Source of the DNA: Agromyces sp.
Lineage (GTDB): Bacteria > Actinomycetota > Actinomycetes > Actinomycetales > Microbacteriaceae
DNA length: 27,226 bases
NCBI GenBank assembly: GCA_031178025.1
Contig: JAPSJU010000004.1
Coordinates: forward strand, 1 to 27,226
Reading direction: 5' to 3'
A program made the translations under genes and the position numbers. The notes under the pieces are model-generated. The model worked only from the letters and a program-made list of their open reading frames with translations. It ran no database searches and was not told the origin of the DNA. Below, piece after piece: positions 15,334-23,315 of the stretch (the first letter of the stretch is position 1; each line of letters begins with the position of its first letter).

Positions 15334-16014
15334 TCACGCCTTCAGGGTCCACGGCTTCTGTCGCACGAGCACGTGCCCGCGGCGGGTCGTGAGCCTCGTC
15401 CACGGTCCCGTCTCGAACAGCCGAACGGCGTCGTCGCCGAGGAAGCCGAGGCTGTAGGCGCCGAACGCCGCACCCGTCGGCACGTACTCGAGGTTCGGGA
15501 TGCCGCGCCCCCACACCTCGGAGCGCACGCGCTGCACGAGCTGCTCCCCGGTGCCGGTGGGGATGGCCTCCGCCACCTCCTCGATGCCGGCGCGAGCGGC
15601 GGACTCGAGCGTCGCGGCATCCGTCTCACCGAGCGGGCGCCACCCGCCGCGAGGCGGGGAGATGCCCGCCCAGGTGACGGTGTTGACCTCGGGCGGTCGC
15701 GTCATCGTCACGGGGCGCGACTCGTCGTCGTCGCCGAGTTCGCCGCGCGCCCGCACGATCCGCTCCACGAGCGAGCGCATCGGCACGACCGCGTCGAAGT
15801 CGTCGGTCTCGAACAGTGCGAACGTACGCAGTCCGAGCACGGTGGGACTCTCGTCGAGGATGCCTCGTGGATACAGGATCGCCGTGTACACGGCCAGGAT
15901 GCCCGATCCGGCGACGAGACGCACCGAACCGTCCTCGACACGCCCGGCGCGCTGCAGGTAGGTGTGCAGGTCGCCGAGCGAGAGGCTGTCCGCGAGCGTG
16001 AGTTGTTGAACCAT
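15334..16014 (-). CDS. Uncharacterised protein, 226 aa
   Basis: I do not recognise a named domain. The 226-aa protein looks soluble, with no signal peptide or membrane helix. Seen: an N-terminal helix-rich LTLADSLSLGDLHTYLQRAGRV, a strand-like GSVRLVAGSGILAVYTAILYPRGILDESPTVLGLRTF, a conserved-looking central TRPPEVNTVTWAGISPPRGGW, and a C-terminal part with GIPNLEYVPTGAAFGAYSLGFLG. Codon use matches the neighbours and it is read divergently from the thioesterase gene, so it is very probably real. A TAGTTT -10 sits 9 bp before the ATG, so translation may be nearly leaderless. It probably belongs to a conserved actinobacterial family of unknown function; that is my impression and was not searched. 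Confidence 0.75.
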   Translation of the reverse strand: MVQQLTLADSLSLGDLHTYLQRAGRVEDGSVRLVAGSGILAVYTAILYPRGILDESPTVLGLRTFALFETDDFDAVVPMRSLVERIVRARGELGDDDESRPVTMTRPPEVNTVTWAGISPPRGGWRPLGETDAATLESAARAGIEEVAEAIPTGTGEQLVQRVRSEVWGRGIPNLEYVPTGAAFGAYSLGFLGDDAVRLFETGPWTRLTTRRGHVLVRQKPWTLKA

Positions 16015-16023
16015 CTGCTGTCT

Positions 16024-16029
16024 AAACTA
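16024..16029 (-). promoter_or_regulatory. -10 element for the 226-aa gene
   Basis: TAGTTT on the minus strand, 9 bp before the ATG at 16014. On the plus strand the overlapping TAAACT (16023-16028) could be a -10 for the divergent thioesterase gene with a leader of about 80 nt. No clear -35 is seen for either. Confidence 0.45.
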
Positions 16030-16042
16030 GCAAGGGAGCGGC

Positions 16043-16057
16043 GTCGCCCCGGGCGAC
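16043..16057. repeat. Inverted repeat between divergent genes (possible operator)
   Basis: GTCGCCC-C-GGGCGAC is a 7-bp perfect inverted repeat with a one-base centre; AGCG/CGCT arms extend it imperfectly to 16037-16062. Its position between the divergent 226-aa and thioesterase genes suits an operator, but GC-rich sequence makes such repeats by chance fairly often. Confidence 0.35.
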
Positions 16058-16117
16058 TCGCTTCCCGCCGACGTCCGCGCGGCCGACGCGTTCCCGCTCG
16101 AACGACACGGAGGAAGC

Positions 16118-17002
16118 ATGAACGGCCCCATCGACGGCCTGCTGAGCACGTTGGATCTCACGGACACCGGCGCGCGCACCTCGGAGGACATCTTCACCGG
16201 GCCCTCGCAGTGGATGCCGCTGGGCCGCGTCTTCGGCGGGCAGGTGCTCGCGCAGTCGATCATCGCCGCGTACCACACGGTCCCCGAGGACCGGGCGATC
16301 CACTCGATGCACGCGTACTTCCTCCGGCCCGGGGATGTGCAGCATCCCATCACCTTCGCGGTCGACCGCATCCACGACGGGCGTTCGTTCTCCACACGAC
16401 GCACGCAGGCCTTCCAGAACGGGGAGCCGATCCTCTCGCTGATCGCCTCGTTCCAGACCGAGGACGAGGGCGTCGAGCACCAGGTCGAGATGCCGGGTGA
16501 CCTGCCGGACCCCGAGAGCCTGCCGACGACGGCCGAGGTGCTCGGGCGGTTCGACCACGACATCGCGCGGTACTGGTCCAACGAGCGCGCCTTCGATGTG
16601 CGCCACATCCCATCCCCCGTCTACCTCCGCGTCGACGGCGAACGGGTGCCGCGACAGGCGGTGTGGATGAAGGCGTTCGGGCGGCTGCCGGACGACCCGA
16701 AGCAGCATCGCGCCGCGCTCGCGTATGCGAGCGACTACTCGATCCTCGAGCCGATCATGCGGGCGCACGGGGTGGCCTGGGCCACGCCGGGCCTGAAGGT
16801 GGCCAGCCTCGACCACGCCATGTGGTGGCACCGCGACGTGCGGGTCGACGAATGGCTGCTCTTCGTGCAGGAGTCCCCGTCGGCCAGTGGAGGACGAGGG
16901 CTCTCGCTCGGGCGCATCTACACGCGCGACGGCGCCCTCGTCGCGAGCGTCGCCCAGGAGGGCATGGTGCGGGTTCCGCAGCCGGACGCACCGACTGAGT
17001 GA
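16118..17002 (+). CDS. tesB: Acyl-CoA thioesterase II (TesB family)
   Basis: Hydrolyses acyl-CoA to free fatty acid and CoA; cytoplasmic double-hotdog enzyme. The 294-aa length is typical (Escherichia coli TesB is 286 aa). Seen: the first hotdog with GRVFGGQVLAQSIIAAY and HSMHAYFLRPGD, then DGRSFSTRRTQAFQNGEPILSL, and the second hotdog from about residue 180 with SDYSILEPIM, LDHAMWWHRD (the family aspartate position) and the GRGLSLGRIYTRDGALVASVAQEGMVR end. The start ATG 16118 follows a good GGAGGAA Shine-Dalgarno. It stands alone on the plus strand, divergent from the 226-aa protein gene. No targeting signal is seen. Confidence 0.94.
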   Translation: MNGPIDGLLSTLDLTDTGARTSEDIFTGPSQWMPLGRVFGGQVLAQSIIAAYHTVPEDRAIHSMHAYFLRPGDVQHPITFAVDRIHDGRSFSTRRTQAFQNGEPILSLIASFQTEDEGVEHQVEMPGDLPDPESLPTTAEVLGRFDHDIARYWSNERAFDVRHIPSPVYLRVDGERVPRQAVWMKAFGRLPDDPKQHRAALAYASDYSILEPIMRAHGVAWATPGLKVASLDHAMWWHRDVRVDEWLLFVQESPSASGGRGLSLGRIYTRDGALVASVAQEGMVRVPQPDAPTE

Positions 17003-17098
17003 AGCCTGTGGGTCTCGCGTCCACGCCGCCCGGTCACCCAGAATGACATGCAGGGGTACTGGGCCCCGGATCGATGATCGAACGAGAGCGACGGTGCG

Positions 17099-17593
17099 AT
17101 GACGGATGCCGCAGAACTGACCAGACGTACGGTGCTGGCACTCGGGTCGACGAGCGCGGTCGGCGGCGCGCTCGCGCTCGCCGGGTGCGCCCCGTCCCAA
17201 GAAGCGCCAGCATCGCCGGAGGCGAGCGCTTCCCTCGACCCGTCAGCCGACCCCACCGACTCCCCCGCCGCGACGACATCCCCCGACGCTCCCGCCCTCG
17301 GCGGGGACATCGCGGCGCTCGCGGACGTGCCCGTCGGCGGCAGCATCGATGCGACGATCGACGGCCAGCCGGCACTCATCGCCCAGCCGACGGCCGGGAC
17401 CGTCGTCGCCTTCAGCGCCATCTGCACCCACCAGCAGTGCGTGGTCGCCGCAGCGGGCGCGGAGTTCCACTGCCCCTGCCACGGTTCGATGTTCGATGCC
17501 GCAACGGGTGACGTGCTGAACGGGCCGGCCCTCGAGCCGCTCTCGGCGATTCCCGTGGCAGTGGCGGGCGACCGCATCGTGGCGGCCTCCTGA
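17099..17593 (+). CDS. Tat-exported Rieske [2Fe-2S] lipoprotein
   Basis: Secreted iron-sulfur protein of 164 aa, likely an electron carrier on the outer face of the membrane. Seen: a twin-arginine signal (TRRTVLALG, R9-R10), a lipobox LAGC giving C30 as the lipid-anchored residue, a low-complexity Ala/Ser/Pro/Asp linker to about residue 66, then a Rieske domain with CTHQQC at 109-114 and CPCHGS at 125-130. Expected cluster ligands are C109, H111, C125 and H128, with a C114-C127 disulfide. The domain has the soluble-Rieske size and no transmembrane helix of the cytochrome bc1 type. The start is ATG 17099; the ribosome site is weak. Its stop is one base before the DUF2231 gene, so the two are coupled. 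Confidence 0.92.
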   Translation: MTDAAELTRRTVLALGSTSAVGGALALAGCAPSQEAPASPEASASLDPSADPTDSPAATTSPDAPALGGDIAALADVPVGGSIDATIDGQPALIAQPTAGTVVAFSAICTHQQCVVAAAGAEFHCPCHGSMFDAATGDVLNGPALEPLSAIPVAVAGDRIVAAS

Positions 17594-17594
17594 G

Positions 17595-18137
17595 ATGGAG
17601 GGCGTCGACTACACGTTCGCGGGGTTGCCGCTGCACGTGCTGCTCGTGCACGTGGTCGTCGTCATGACACCGGCCGTGGGTCTGGCTCTGGTGGTGATCG
17701 CCGCGTGGCCGGCCGCGCGTCGCGTGCTCTGGGTACCCGTCCTGCTCGCCGCCGCTGCGCTGCTCCCCGTCGGGCTCGTGACCATCGAAGCCGGCAAATG
17801 GCTCGAACAGCGCGTACCGCCCGCTCCGCTCATCCAAGCGCATACGGCTCAGGGCGAGGACATCCTGCCGTGGCTCGTCGGGCTGCTCGTCGTGGCCGTG
17901 CTCGCCGCGGCCTGGGCTGTCGCGGAGCTCGTCGCCCGACGGCGTCCGTTCCGCGACGGGGCCGATCCGTCCCGGGCGGGACTGCCCCGAGGCGCGGTCC
18001 TCGCGGCCAGCGTCCTGCTCGCCCTGGCGGCGGTCGCGACCAGCATCGGTTCGACGTGGACGCTCGTGCAGATCGGGGAATCCGGGACTCGAGCCGTGTG
18101 GGAGGGCTCGTTCAGCGACGATCCGCTGGAGCGCTGA
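17595..18137 (+). CDS. DUF2231 integral membrane protein
   Basis: Membrane protein of 180 aa of the DUF2231 type. Seen: about four hydrophobic helices (approximately 11-37, 43-66, 88-112 and 132-154); the family-like start GLPLHVLLVHVVVVM with two histidines in the first helix; IQAHTAQGE between helices 2 and 3; and the C-terminal QIGESGTRAVWEG, which resembles the usual GHxGAxxxW ending. The role is not established. The histidines in or near the membrane could bind haem or a metal, an inference only. The gene begins one base after the stop of the Rieske gene, so the pair are probably made together and may act as a membrane redox unit. The stop faces a convergent thioesterase gene. Confidence 0.85.
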   Translation: MEGVDYTFAGLPLHVLLVHVVVVMTPAVGLALVVIAAWPAARRVLWVPVLLAAAALLPVGLVTIEAGKWLEQRVPPAPLIQAHTAQGEDILPWLVGLLVVAVLAAAWAVAELVARRRPFRDGADPSRAGLPRGAVLAASVLLALAAVATSIGSTWTLVQIGESGTRAVWEGSFSDDPLER

Positions 18138-18203
18138 CGACGGGCGGCGGTGCTCGACGGCGGAGCGCATCGCCGGGCGGCGGCGTCCACCGTACGACGT
18201 CGC

Positions 18204-18680
18204 TCAGCGCCGGCGGAAGTCGACCGGTTCGCCGAGGTAGGGTTCCCAGGCCTCCCGCTCACGATCGTCGATGCGCCGGGGACGCTCGGTCGCCGTGTCG
18301 ATCAGCACGATCGTGGTGCTCGCGCGCGTGTAGAGCACGCGCGGCTCGACCAGGCGTGGCGAATAGACCTCGTAGCACACCTCGAGGCTGGCTCCGCCGA
18401 TGTGACCGATCCAGAGCTCGATGTCGAGCGGCTGGCGCTGGTATGGGATCGGCGCCAGGTACTCGACCTCCTGCCGTGCGATGAGGGTGATCGTCGTCGC
18501 CCCGGGCGTCGCGTCGATGACGGCCGTGGAGGCGCCGGCGGCATGTTCTGCCGTATCGCCGTTCACCCAGAACGCCTGGATGCGAGCCTCCTCGAGGAGG
18601 CTCAGCATCCGGGCGTTGTTCACGTGGCCGTACGCGTCGAGGTCGGACCAGCGAAGCGGCGTGGGCACGTGCAGTCGCAC
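18204..18680 (-). CDS. Hotdog-fold acyl-CoA thioesterase (4HBT family)
   Basis: Single-hotdog thioesterase of 158 aa predicted to hydrolyse an acyl-CoA; exact substrate unknown. Seen: the catalytic block RWSDLDAYGHVNN at 11-22 with the aspartate D15, then a long helix (RMLSLLEEARIQAFW), the TLIARQEVEYLAPIPYQ strand and the end RRIDDREREAWEPYLGEPVDF. The start is GTG 18680, one base after the EttA stop (TGACGTG), so translation is probably coupled to ettA. Length is normal for the family. The pairing of this enzyme with EttA is, in my recollection, common in Microbacteriaceae but has no clear functional reason. Confidence 0.92.
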   Translation of the reverse strand: MRLHVPTPLRWSDLDAYGHVNNARMLSLLEEARIQAFWVNGDTAEHAAGASTAVIDATPGATTITLIARQEVEYLAPIPYQRQPLDIELWIGHIGGASLEVCYEVYSPRLVEPRVLYTRASTTIVLIDTATERPRRIDDREREAWEPYLGEPVDFRRR

Positions 18681-18681
18681 G

Positions 18682-20364
<1,683 letters not shown>

Positions 20365-20369
20365 GTCGC

Positions 20370-20864
20370 CTACCAGTCTATGGGGCGCGTCTCGCCGACG
20401 AGACAGCCGCCACTGCCGAGTGCGGGGCGCACCGCGCTGTGGTAGCCGCCCGACGCCGGGCCGTACTGCCCGATGAGGCACTCGCCCTGGAAGAGCACCG
20501 CGAACTGGAGCGAGTCGGCCTGCAGGTCGACCGTCGTGCGATCGGCGGTGACCTCCATCTGCGACTTGTCGAATCCTGCTGCGACGAGCGCATCGATGAA
20601 GTCCCGCCCGGCGGCCGACTCGTTCGCCGCGATCACCGCGAGGTTCACCGAATCGAAGTAGGCGAGGTTCTCACCGGCGGAGAGTTCGGGCCGCAGCACC
20701 GGAGCCGCGGAAGGGCTCGGCGCGGGTGCAGCGGACGACGGCGGCGCGCCGGTGGGTACCGGCGACGCGCTCGGCGAGGGGGCGCCCGTGCAGCCGGCGA
20801 TGCCGACGAGGATCGCGGCCCCGGCGAGCGCCAGGACCGCGTTGGTAGCCGAGTTGCCCGCCAT
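20370..20864 (-). CDS. Small secreted lipoprotein (DUF6993-like)
   Basis: Predicted lipoprotein of 164 aa. Seen: a signal peptide with hydrophobic core (AVLALAGAAILVGIAGC, lipid-anchored C25), a Pro/Ala/Ser linker to about residue 58, then a domain with AGENLAYFDSVNLAVIAANESA, FIDALVAAGFDKSQMEVTADRTTV and SLQFAVLFQGECLIGQYGP. Two late cysteines (in GECLIG and GGCLVG) could form a disulfide outside the cell. The second half resembles what I remember as DUF6993, a Microbacteriaceae lipoprotein family without known function. The start ATG 20864 follows AGGGGA, and a TAGACT -10 lies about 40 bp upstream, in the gap to ssb. The TAG stop is 5 bp before the ettA start. Confidence 0.8.
   Translation of the reverse strand: MAGNSATNAVLALAGAAILVGIAGCTGAPSPSASPVPTGAPPSSAAPAPSPSAAPVLRPELSAGENLAYFDSVNLAVIAANESAAGRDFIDALVAAGFDKSQMEVTADRTTVDLQADSLQFAVLFQGECLIGQYGPASGGYHSAVRPALGSGGCLVGETRPIDW
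20375..20380 (-). promoter_or_regulatory. -10 element of ettA
   Basis: TAGACT on the minus strand, formed by the Ile-Asp codons just before the end of the lipoprotein gene and 10 bp before the ettA ATG. Leader of at most a few nucleotides. Confidence 0.5.
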
Positions 20865-20904
20865 CGTTCCCCTGTTCCGGGCCGGCTCGGGGCCGCCCTC
20901 GCCG

Positions 20905-20910
20905 AGTCTA
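20905..20910 (-). promoter_or_regulatory. -10 element of the lipoprotein gene
   Basis: TAGACT on the minus strand in the 85-bp gap after ssb; expected leader about 35 nt with AGGGGA before the ATG at 20864. Confidence 0.5.
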
Positions 20911-20949
20911 TGCGGTCGGCCGCAGCCTCGGCCGGGCGGACCCCTCGCG

Positions 20950-21495
20950 TCAGAGGGCCACGTCGAACCGCGACACCCCGTCGGCATCGGCAGCGTCGAG
21001 CGTGCGGTCTGGAACCTCGGATGCCTCGGCGATGTCGCTCGCCGAACCGCCGGCCGTCGCCGCCACGCCGGGCCACCCCACGGTGTCGTCGGCAGCATCC
21101 GCGTCGACGATGGAGGGTTCGCCTGCGGCATCGCGCGCCATTCGCACCTTGGTCAGCGACGTCGTACCCCATGCGAGATCGTGCCCGATGGAATCGGCCT
21201 CGATCTCGATCGCCGTGCCGGACTTCTCGCCGCTCTCCCACGCACGCAGGCGCAGCCGGCCGTGCACGACGACGCGCTCGCCCTTCTTCACGGACGCCGC
21301 GGTGTTGTGGGCCAACTGCCGGAAGCCCGAGACCGTGTACCAGTTCGTCTCCCCGTCCTCCCATGAGCCCTTGGCGCGATCGAAGTACCGTCGTGTCGAT
21401 GCGAGCCGGAACGACGTGATCGCCAGTCCCTGGGTCGTCACGTGCAGTCGCGGGTCGCTGCCCACCACGCCCGCAACGGTGATGGTGTCGGTCAT
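20950..21495 (-). CDS. ssb: Single-stranded DNA-binding protein, paralogue without acidic tail
   Basis: OB-fold protein of 181 aa that should bind single-stranded DNA. Seen: N-terminal TITVAGVVGSDPRLHVTTQGLAITSFRLAS, then NWYTVSGFRQLAHNTAASVKKGERVVVHGRLRLRAW, which is the standard SSB core, ending at about residue 110. The C-terminal 65 residues are acidic/Ala-rich but finish in SRFDVAL rather than the DDDxPF tip used to recruit repair and replication partners. The start ATG 21495 has a strong GAGGAGAGG site. The gene is probably not the replicative ssb, which in actinobacteria normally lies next to rpsF/rpsR; it looks like an accessory SsbB-type copy. It is preceded by two strong hairpins. 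Confidence 0.9.
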   Translation of the reverse strand: MTDTITVAGVVGSDPRLHVTTQGLAITSFRLASTRRYFDRAKGSWEDGETNWYTVSGFRQLAHNTAASVKKGERVVVHGRLRLRAWESGEKSGTAIEIEADSIGHDLAWGTTSLTKVRMARDAAGEPSIVDADAADDTVGWPGVAATAGGSASDIAEASEVPDRTLDAADADGVSRFDVAL

Positions 21496-21517
21496 CTGCC
21501 TCTCCTCGTTCGAAGCG

Positions 21518-21534
21518 CCGTCGCGGATCGACGG
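21518..21534. repeat. Hairpin in the ssb leader (inner)
   Basis: CCGTCG-CGGAT-CGACGG, a perfect 6-bp stem with a 5-nt loop, about 25 bp before the ssb start codon and just outside its ribosome site. It may be part of a leader structure together with the larger hairpin next to it. Confidence 0.5.
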
Positions 21535-21536
21535 CT

Positions 21537-21583
21537 CGCGGCATCCGGGGCTGCTCGTGCCGGATCAGTCCCCGGATGCCGCG
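21537..21583. terminator. 14-bp perfect hairpin between msrA and ssb
   Basis: Perfect 14-bp inverted repeat (arms 21537-21550 and 21570-21583, arm CGCGGCATCCGGGG) with a 19-nt loop. It lies about 95 bp downstream of the msrA stop and 42 bp before the ssb start on the same strand. It could end msrA transcription without a U-run, or act as an attenuator/leader structure for ssb. No T-run follows. Confidence 0.55.
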
Positions 21584-21679
21584 TCGCACCAGCATCTCGC
21601 CGGTGTCACGTCGCAACGGTGTGATGGCGCCCGCCCGTGCACACCACGCGAGCGCGCAGCGATGTGGAGGAGGAGTGGC

Positions 21680-22204
21680 TCAGGCCAGCACGTAGTCGGC
21701 GTACGAGCGGCGGATCTTGTTCACCTTCGGCAGCGCGACCGCGAGGCAGTATCCCTGGCCCGGATTCTTGGCGAAGAAGTCCTGGTGGTACTCCTCGGCG
21801 TCGAAGAACACGCCGAGGGGCTCGATCGCCGTGACGATCTCGCCGGGCCACCATTCGGCCGCTCGGTCGCGCGCCGCCTCGAAGCGTTCGCGCTGCGCAT
21901 CGTCCGCCGGGAACATCGCCGATCGGTACTGGGTGCCGATGTCGCCGCCCTGGCGGTTGAGCTGCGTCGGGTCGTGCAGGGTGAAGAAGACGTCGAGGAT
22001 CACCTCGCGAGGGATGACCTCGGGATCGAACTCGACGCGCACCGCCTCGGCATGGCCGGTCGTCCCCGTGCAGACGGCCTCGTAGCTCGGATGCGGCACG
22101 GTGCCGCCCGTGTAGCCCGAGACGACGTCGTGCACGCCGCGAAGCGTGCGGTAGACCGCATCCAGACACCAGAAGCAGCCTCCGGCGAGAACGTAGCTTT
22201 CCAT
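21680..22204 (-). CDS. msrA: Peptide methionine sulfoxide reductase A
   Basis: Reduces methionine-S-sulfoxide in proteins using thioredoxin, repairing oxidative damage; cytoplasmic, 174 aa. Seen: the catalytic GGCFWC motif with C10, the following LDAVYRTLRGVHDVVSGYTGG segment, HPSYEAVCTGTTGHAEAV, the LDVFFTLHDPTQLNRQGGDIGTQYRS block, and the C-terminal NPGQGYC with a likely resolving cysteine. The start ATG 22204 has no Shine-Dalgarno but lies 6 bp after TACTCT on the minus strand, so a leaderless mRNA is expected. It is divergent from the aldo-keto reductase with only 17 bp between the start codons, and both use the same symmetric promoter core. Confidence 0.95.
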   Translation of the reverse strand: MESYVLAGGCFWCLDAVYRTLRGVHDVVSGYTGGTVPHPSYEAVCTGTTGHAEAVRVEFDPEVIPREVILDVFFTLHDPTQLNRQGGDIGTQYRSAMFPADDAQRERFEAARDRAAEWWPGEIVTAIEPLGVFFDAEEYHQDFFAKNPGQGYCLAVALPKVNKIRRSYADYVLA

Positions 22205-22209
22205 CGCCC

Positions 22210-22216
22210 TAGAGTA
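22210..22216. promoter_or_regulatory. Symmetric bidirectional promoter core of msrA and the aldo-keto reductase
   Basis: TAGAGTA reads TAGAGT on the plus strand and TACTCT on the minus strand. Each is exactly 6 bp before an ATG (22222 plus, 22204 minus). Both mRNAs should be leaderless. No -35 is evident on either side. Confidence 0.7.
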
Positions 22217-22221
22217 ACGGC

Positions 22222-23229
22222 ATGACCTTCGTCGCCTCCTCCGAACGATACGACCACATGCGCTACAACCGAGTCGGTCGCAGCGGCCTCAAGCTCCCGG
22301 CCCTCTCGCTCGGACTCTGGCACAACTTCGGACACGAGCGCTCGCTCGACACCCAGCGTGCGATCCTCCGCCGCGCGTTCGACCTCGGCGTCACGCACTT
22401 CGACCTGGCGAACAACTACGGTCCCCCTCCGGGCAGCGCCGAGGAGAACTTCGGGCGGATCCTCGCCGGCGACCTGAAGCCGTACCGCGATGAGCTCATC
22501 GTGTCGTCGAAGGCGGGCTACGACATGTGGCCCGGCCCGTACGGGGACTTCGGGTCGCGGAAGTACCTCCTCGCCTCGCTCGACCAGAGCCTCGGACGTC
22601 TCGGGCTCGACTACGTCGACATCTTCTACTCGCACCGCCCCGATCCCGAGACGCCCGTCGAGGAGACGATGGGTGCACTCGCGAGCGCCGTCCGGCAGGG
22701 CAAGGCGCTCTACGTCGGCATCTCGAACTACGATCCCACGCAGACCCGGGCCGCCGCCGCGGCGCTCGCGGCCGAGGGAGTGCCGCTGCTCATCCACCAG
22801 CCGCGCTACTCGATGTTCGACCGACACATCGAGGACGGACTCTTCCCGGCGCTCGAGGAGGTCGGGGCTGCGAGCATCGTGTTCTCGCCGCTCGCGCAGG
22901 GGCTCCTCACCGATCGTTACCTCTCCGGCGACGTCCCGAGCGATTCGCGCGCCGCGACGAGCCGGTTCCTCTCGGCGGAGACGATCAGTCCCCAGTACCT
23001 CGAGCGCGTCCGGGGACTGGATGCCATCGCGAAGGAACGAGGGCAGACGATCGCGCAACTCGCGCTCGCGTGGGTGCTGCGCCAGCCCCTCGTGGCCAGC
23101 GCCCTCATCGGCGCGTCGAGCGTCGCACAACTGGAACAGAACGTCGCCGCCCTGGACGCCCCGGCGCTGAGCGCCGAGGAGATCGAGCGGATCGAGCCGT
23201 TCGCGGCGCACGGCACCGCCCTCACCTGA
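22222..23229 (+). CDS. yghZ: Aldo-keto reductase, YghZ/AKR14A type (L-glyceraldehyde 3-phosphate reductase)
   Basis: NADPH-dependent reductase of 335 aa. The sequence follows Escherichia coli YghZ (Gpr) nearly throughout: LPALSLGLWHNFGH, THFDLANNYGPPPGSAEENFG, SSKAGYDMWPGPYG, SRKYLLASLDQSLGRLGLDYVDIFYSHR and FSPLAQGLLTDRYL. The AKR tetrad is present as D61, Y66, K97 and H138. In E. coli the enzyme reduces L-glyceraldehyde 3-phosphate and helps against methylglyoxal; the same role is likely here but unproven. The start ATG 22222 lies 6 bp after TAGAGT with no Shine-Dalgarno, indicating a leaderless mRNA. The shared promoter with msrA suggests joint control, perhaps under oxidative or electrophile stress. 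Confidence 0.93.
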   Translation: MTFVASSERYDHMRYNRVGRSGLKLPALSLGLWHNFGHERSLDTQRAILRRAFDLGVTHFDLANNYGPPPGSAEENFGRILAGDLKPYRDELIVSSKAGYDMWPGPYGDFGSRKYLLASLDQSLGRLGLDYVDIFYSHRPDPETPVEETMGALASAVRQGKALYVGISNYDPTQTRAAAAALAAEGVPLLIHQPRYSMFDRHIEDGLFPALEEVGAASIVFSPLAQGLLTDRYLSGDVPSDSRAATSRFLSAETISPQYLERVRGLDAIAKERGQTIAQLALAWVLRQPLVASALIGASSVAQLEQNVAALDAPALSAEEIERIEPFAAHGTALT

Positions 23230-23268
23230 GCTGCACCCCTCTCGGCCGCCGCTGTCGGTGGTGCGTCC

Positions 23269-23274
23269 TAGCGT
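23269..23274 (+). promoter_or_regulatory. -10 element of the 81-aa gene
   Basis: TAGCGT, giving a leader of about 35 nt that contains the GAGAGGAG ribosome site. Confidence 0.45.
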
Positions 23275-23315
23275 GAGCACACACGCAGGGCCGGCTGCAC
23301 CACGAGAGGAGCGCC

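Noticed and set aside
18131..18210. GCGCTGA/TCAGCGC inverted repeat at the ends of the convergent DUF2231 and thioesterase genes
   Set aside because: It arises because both genes end in the codons CGC-TGA; the arms are 66 bp apart and a terminator is not convincing.
20365..20481. Upstream in-frame ATG that would extend EttA by 39 residues
   Set aside because: The added residues are Arg-rich, overlap the lipoprotein gene and do not match EttA, while MAEYIYSMVR at 20364 is the normal family start.
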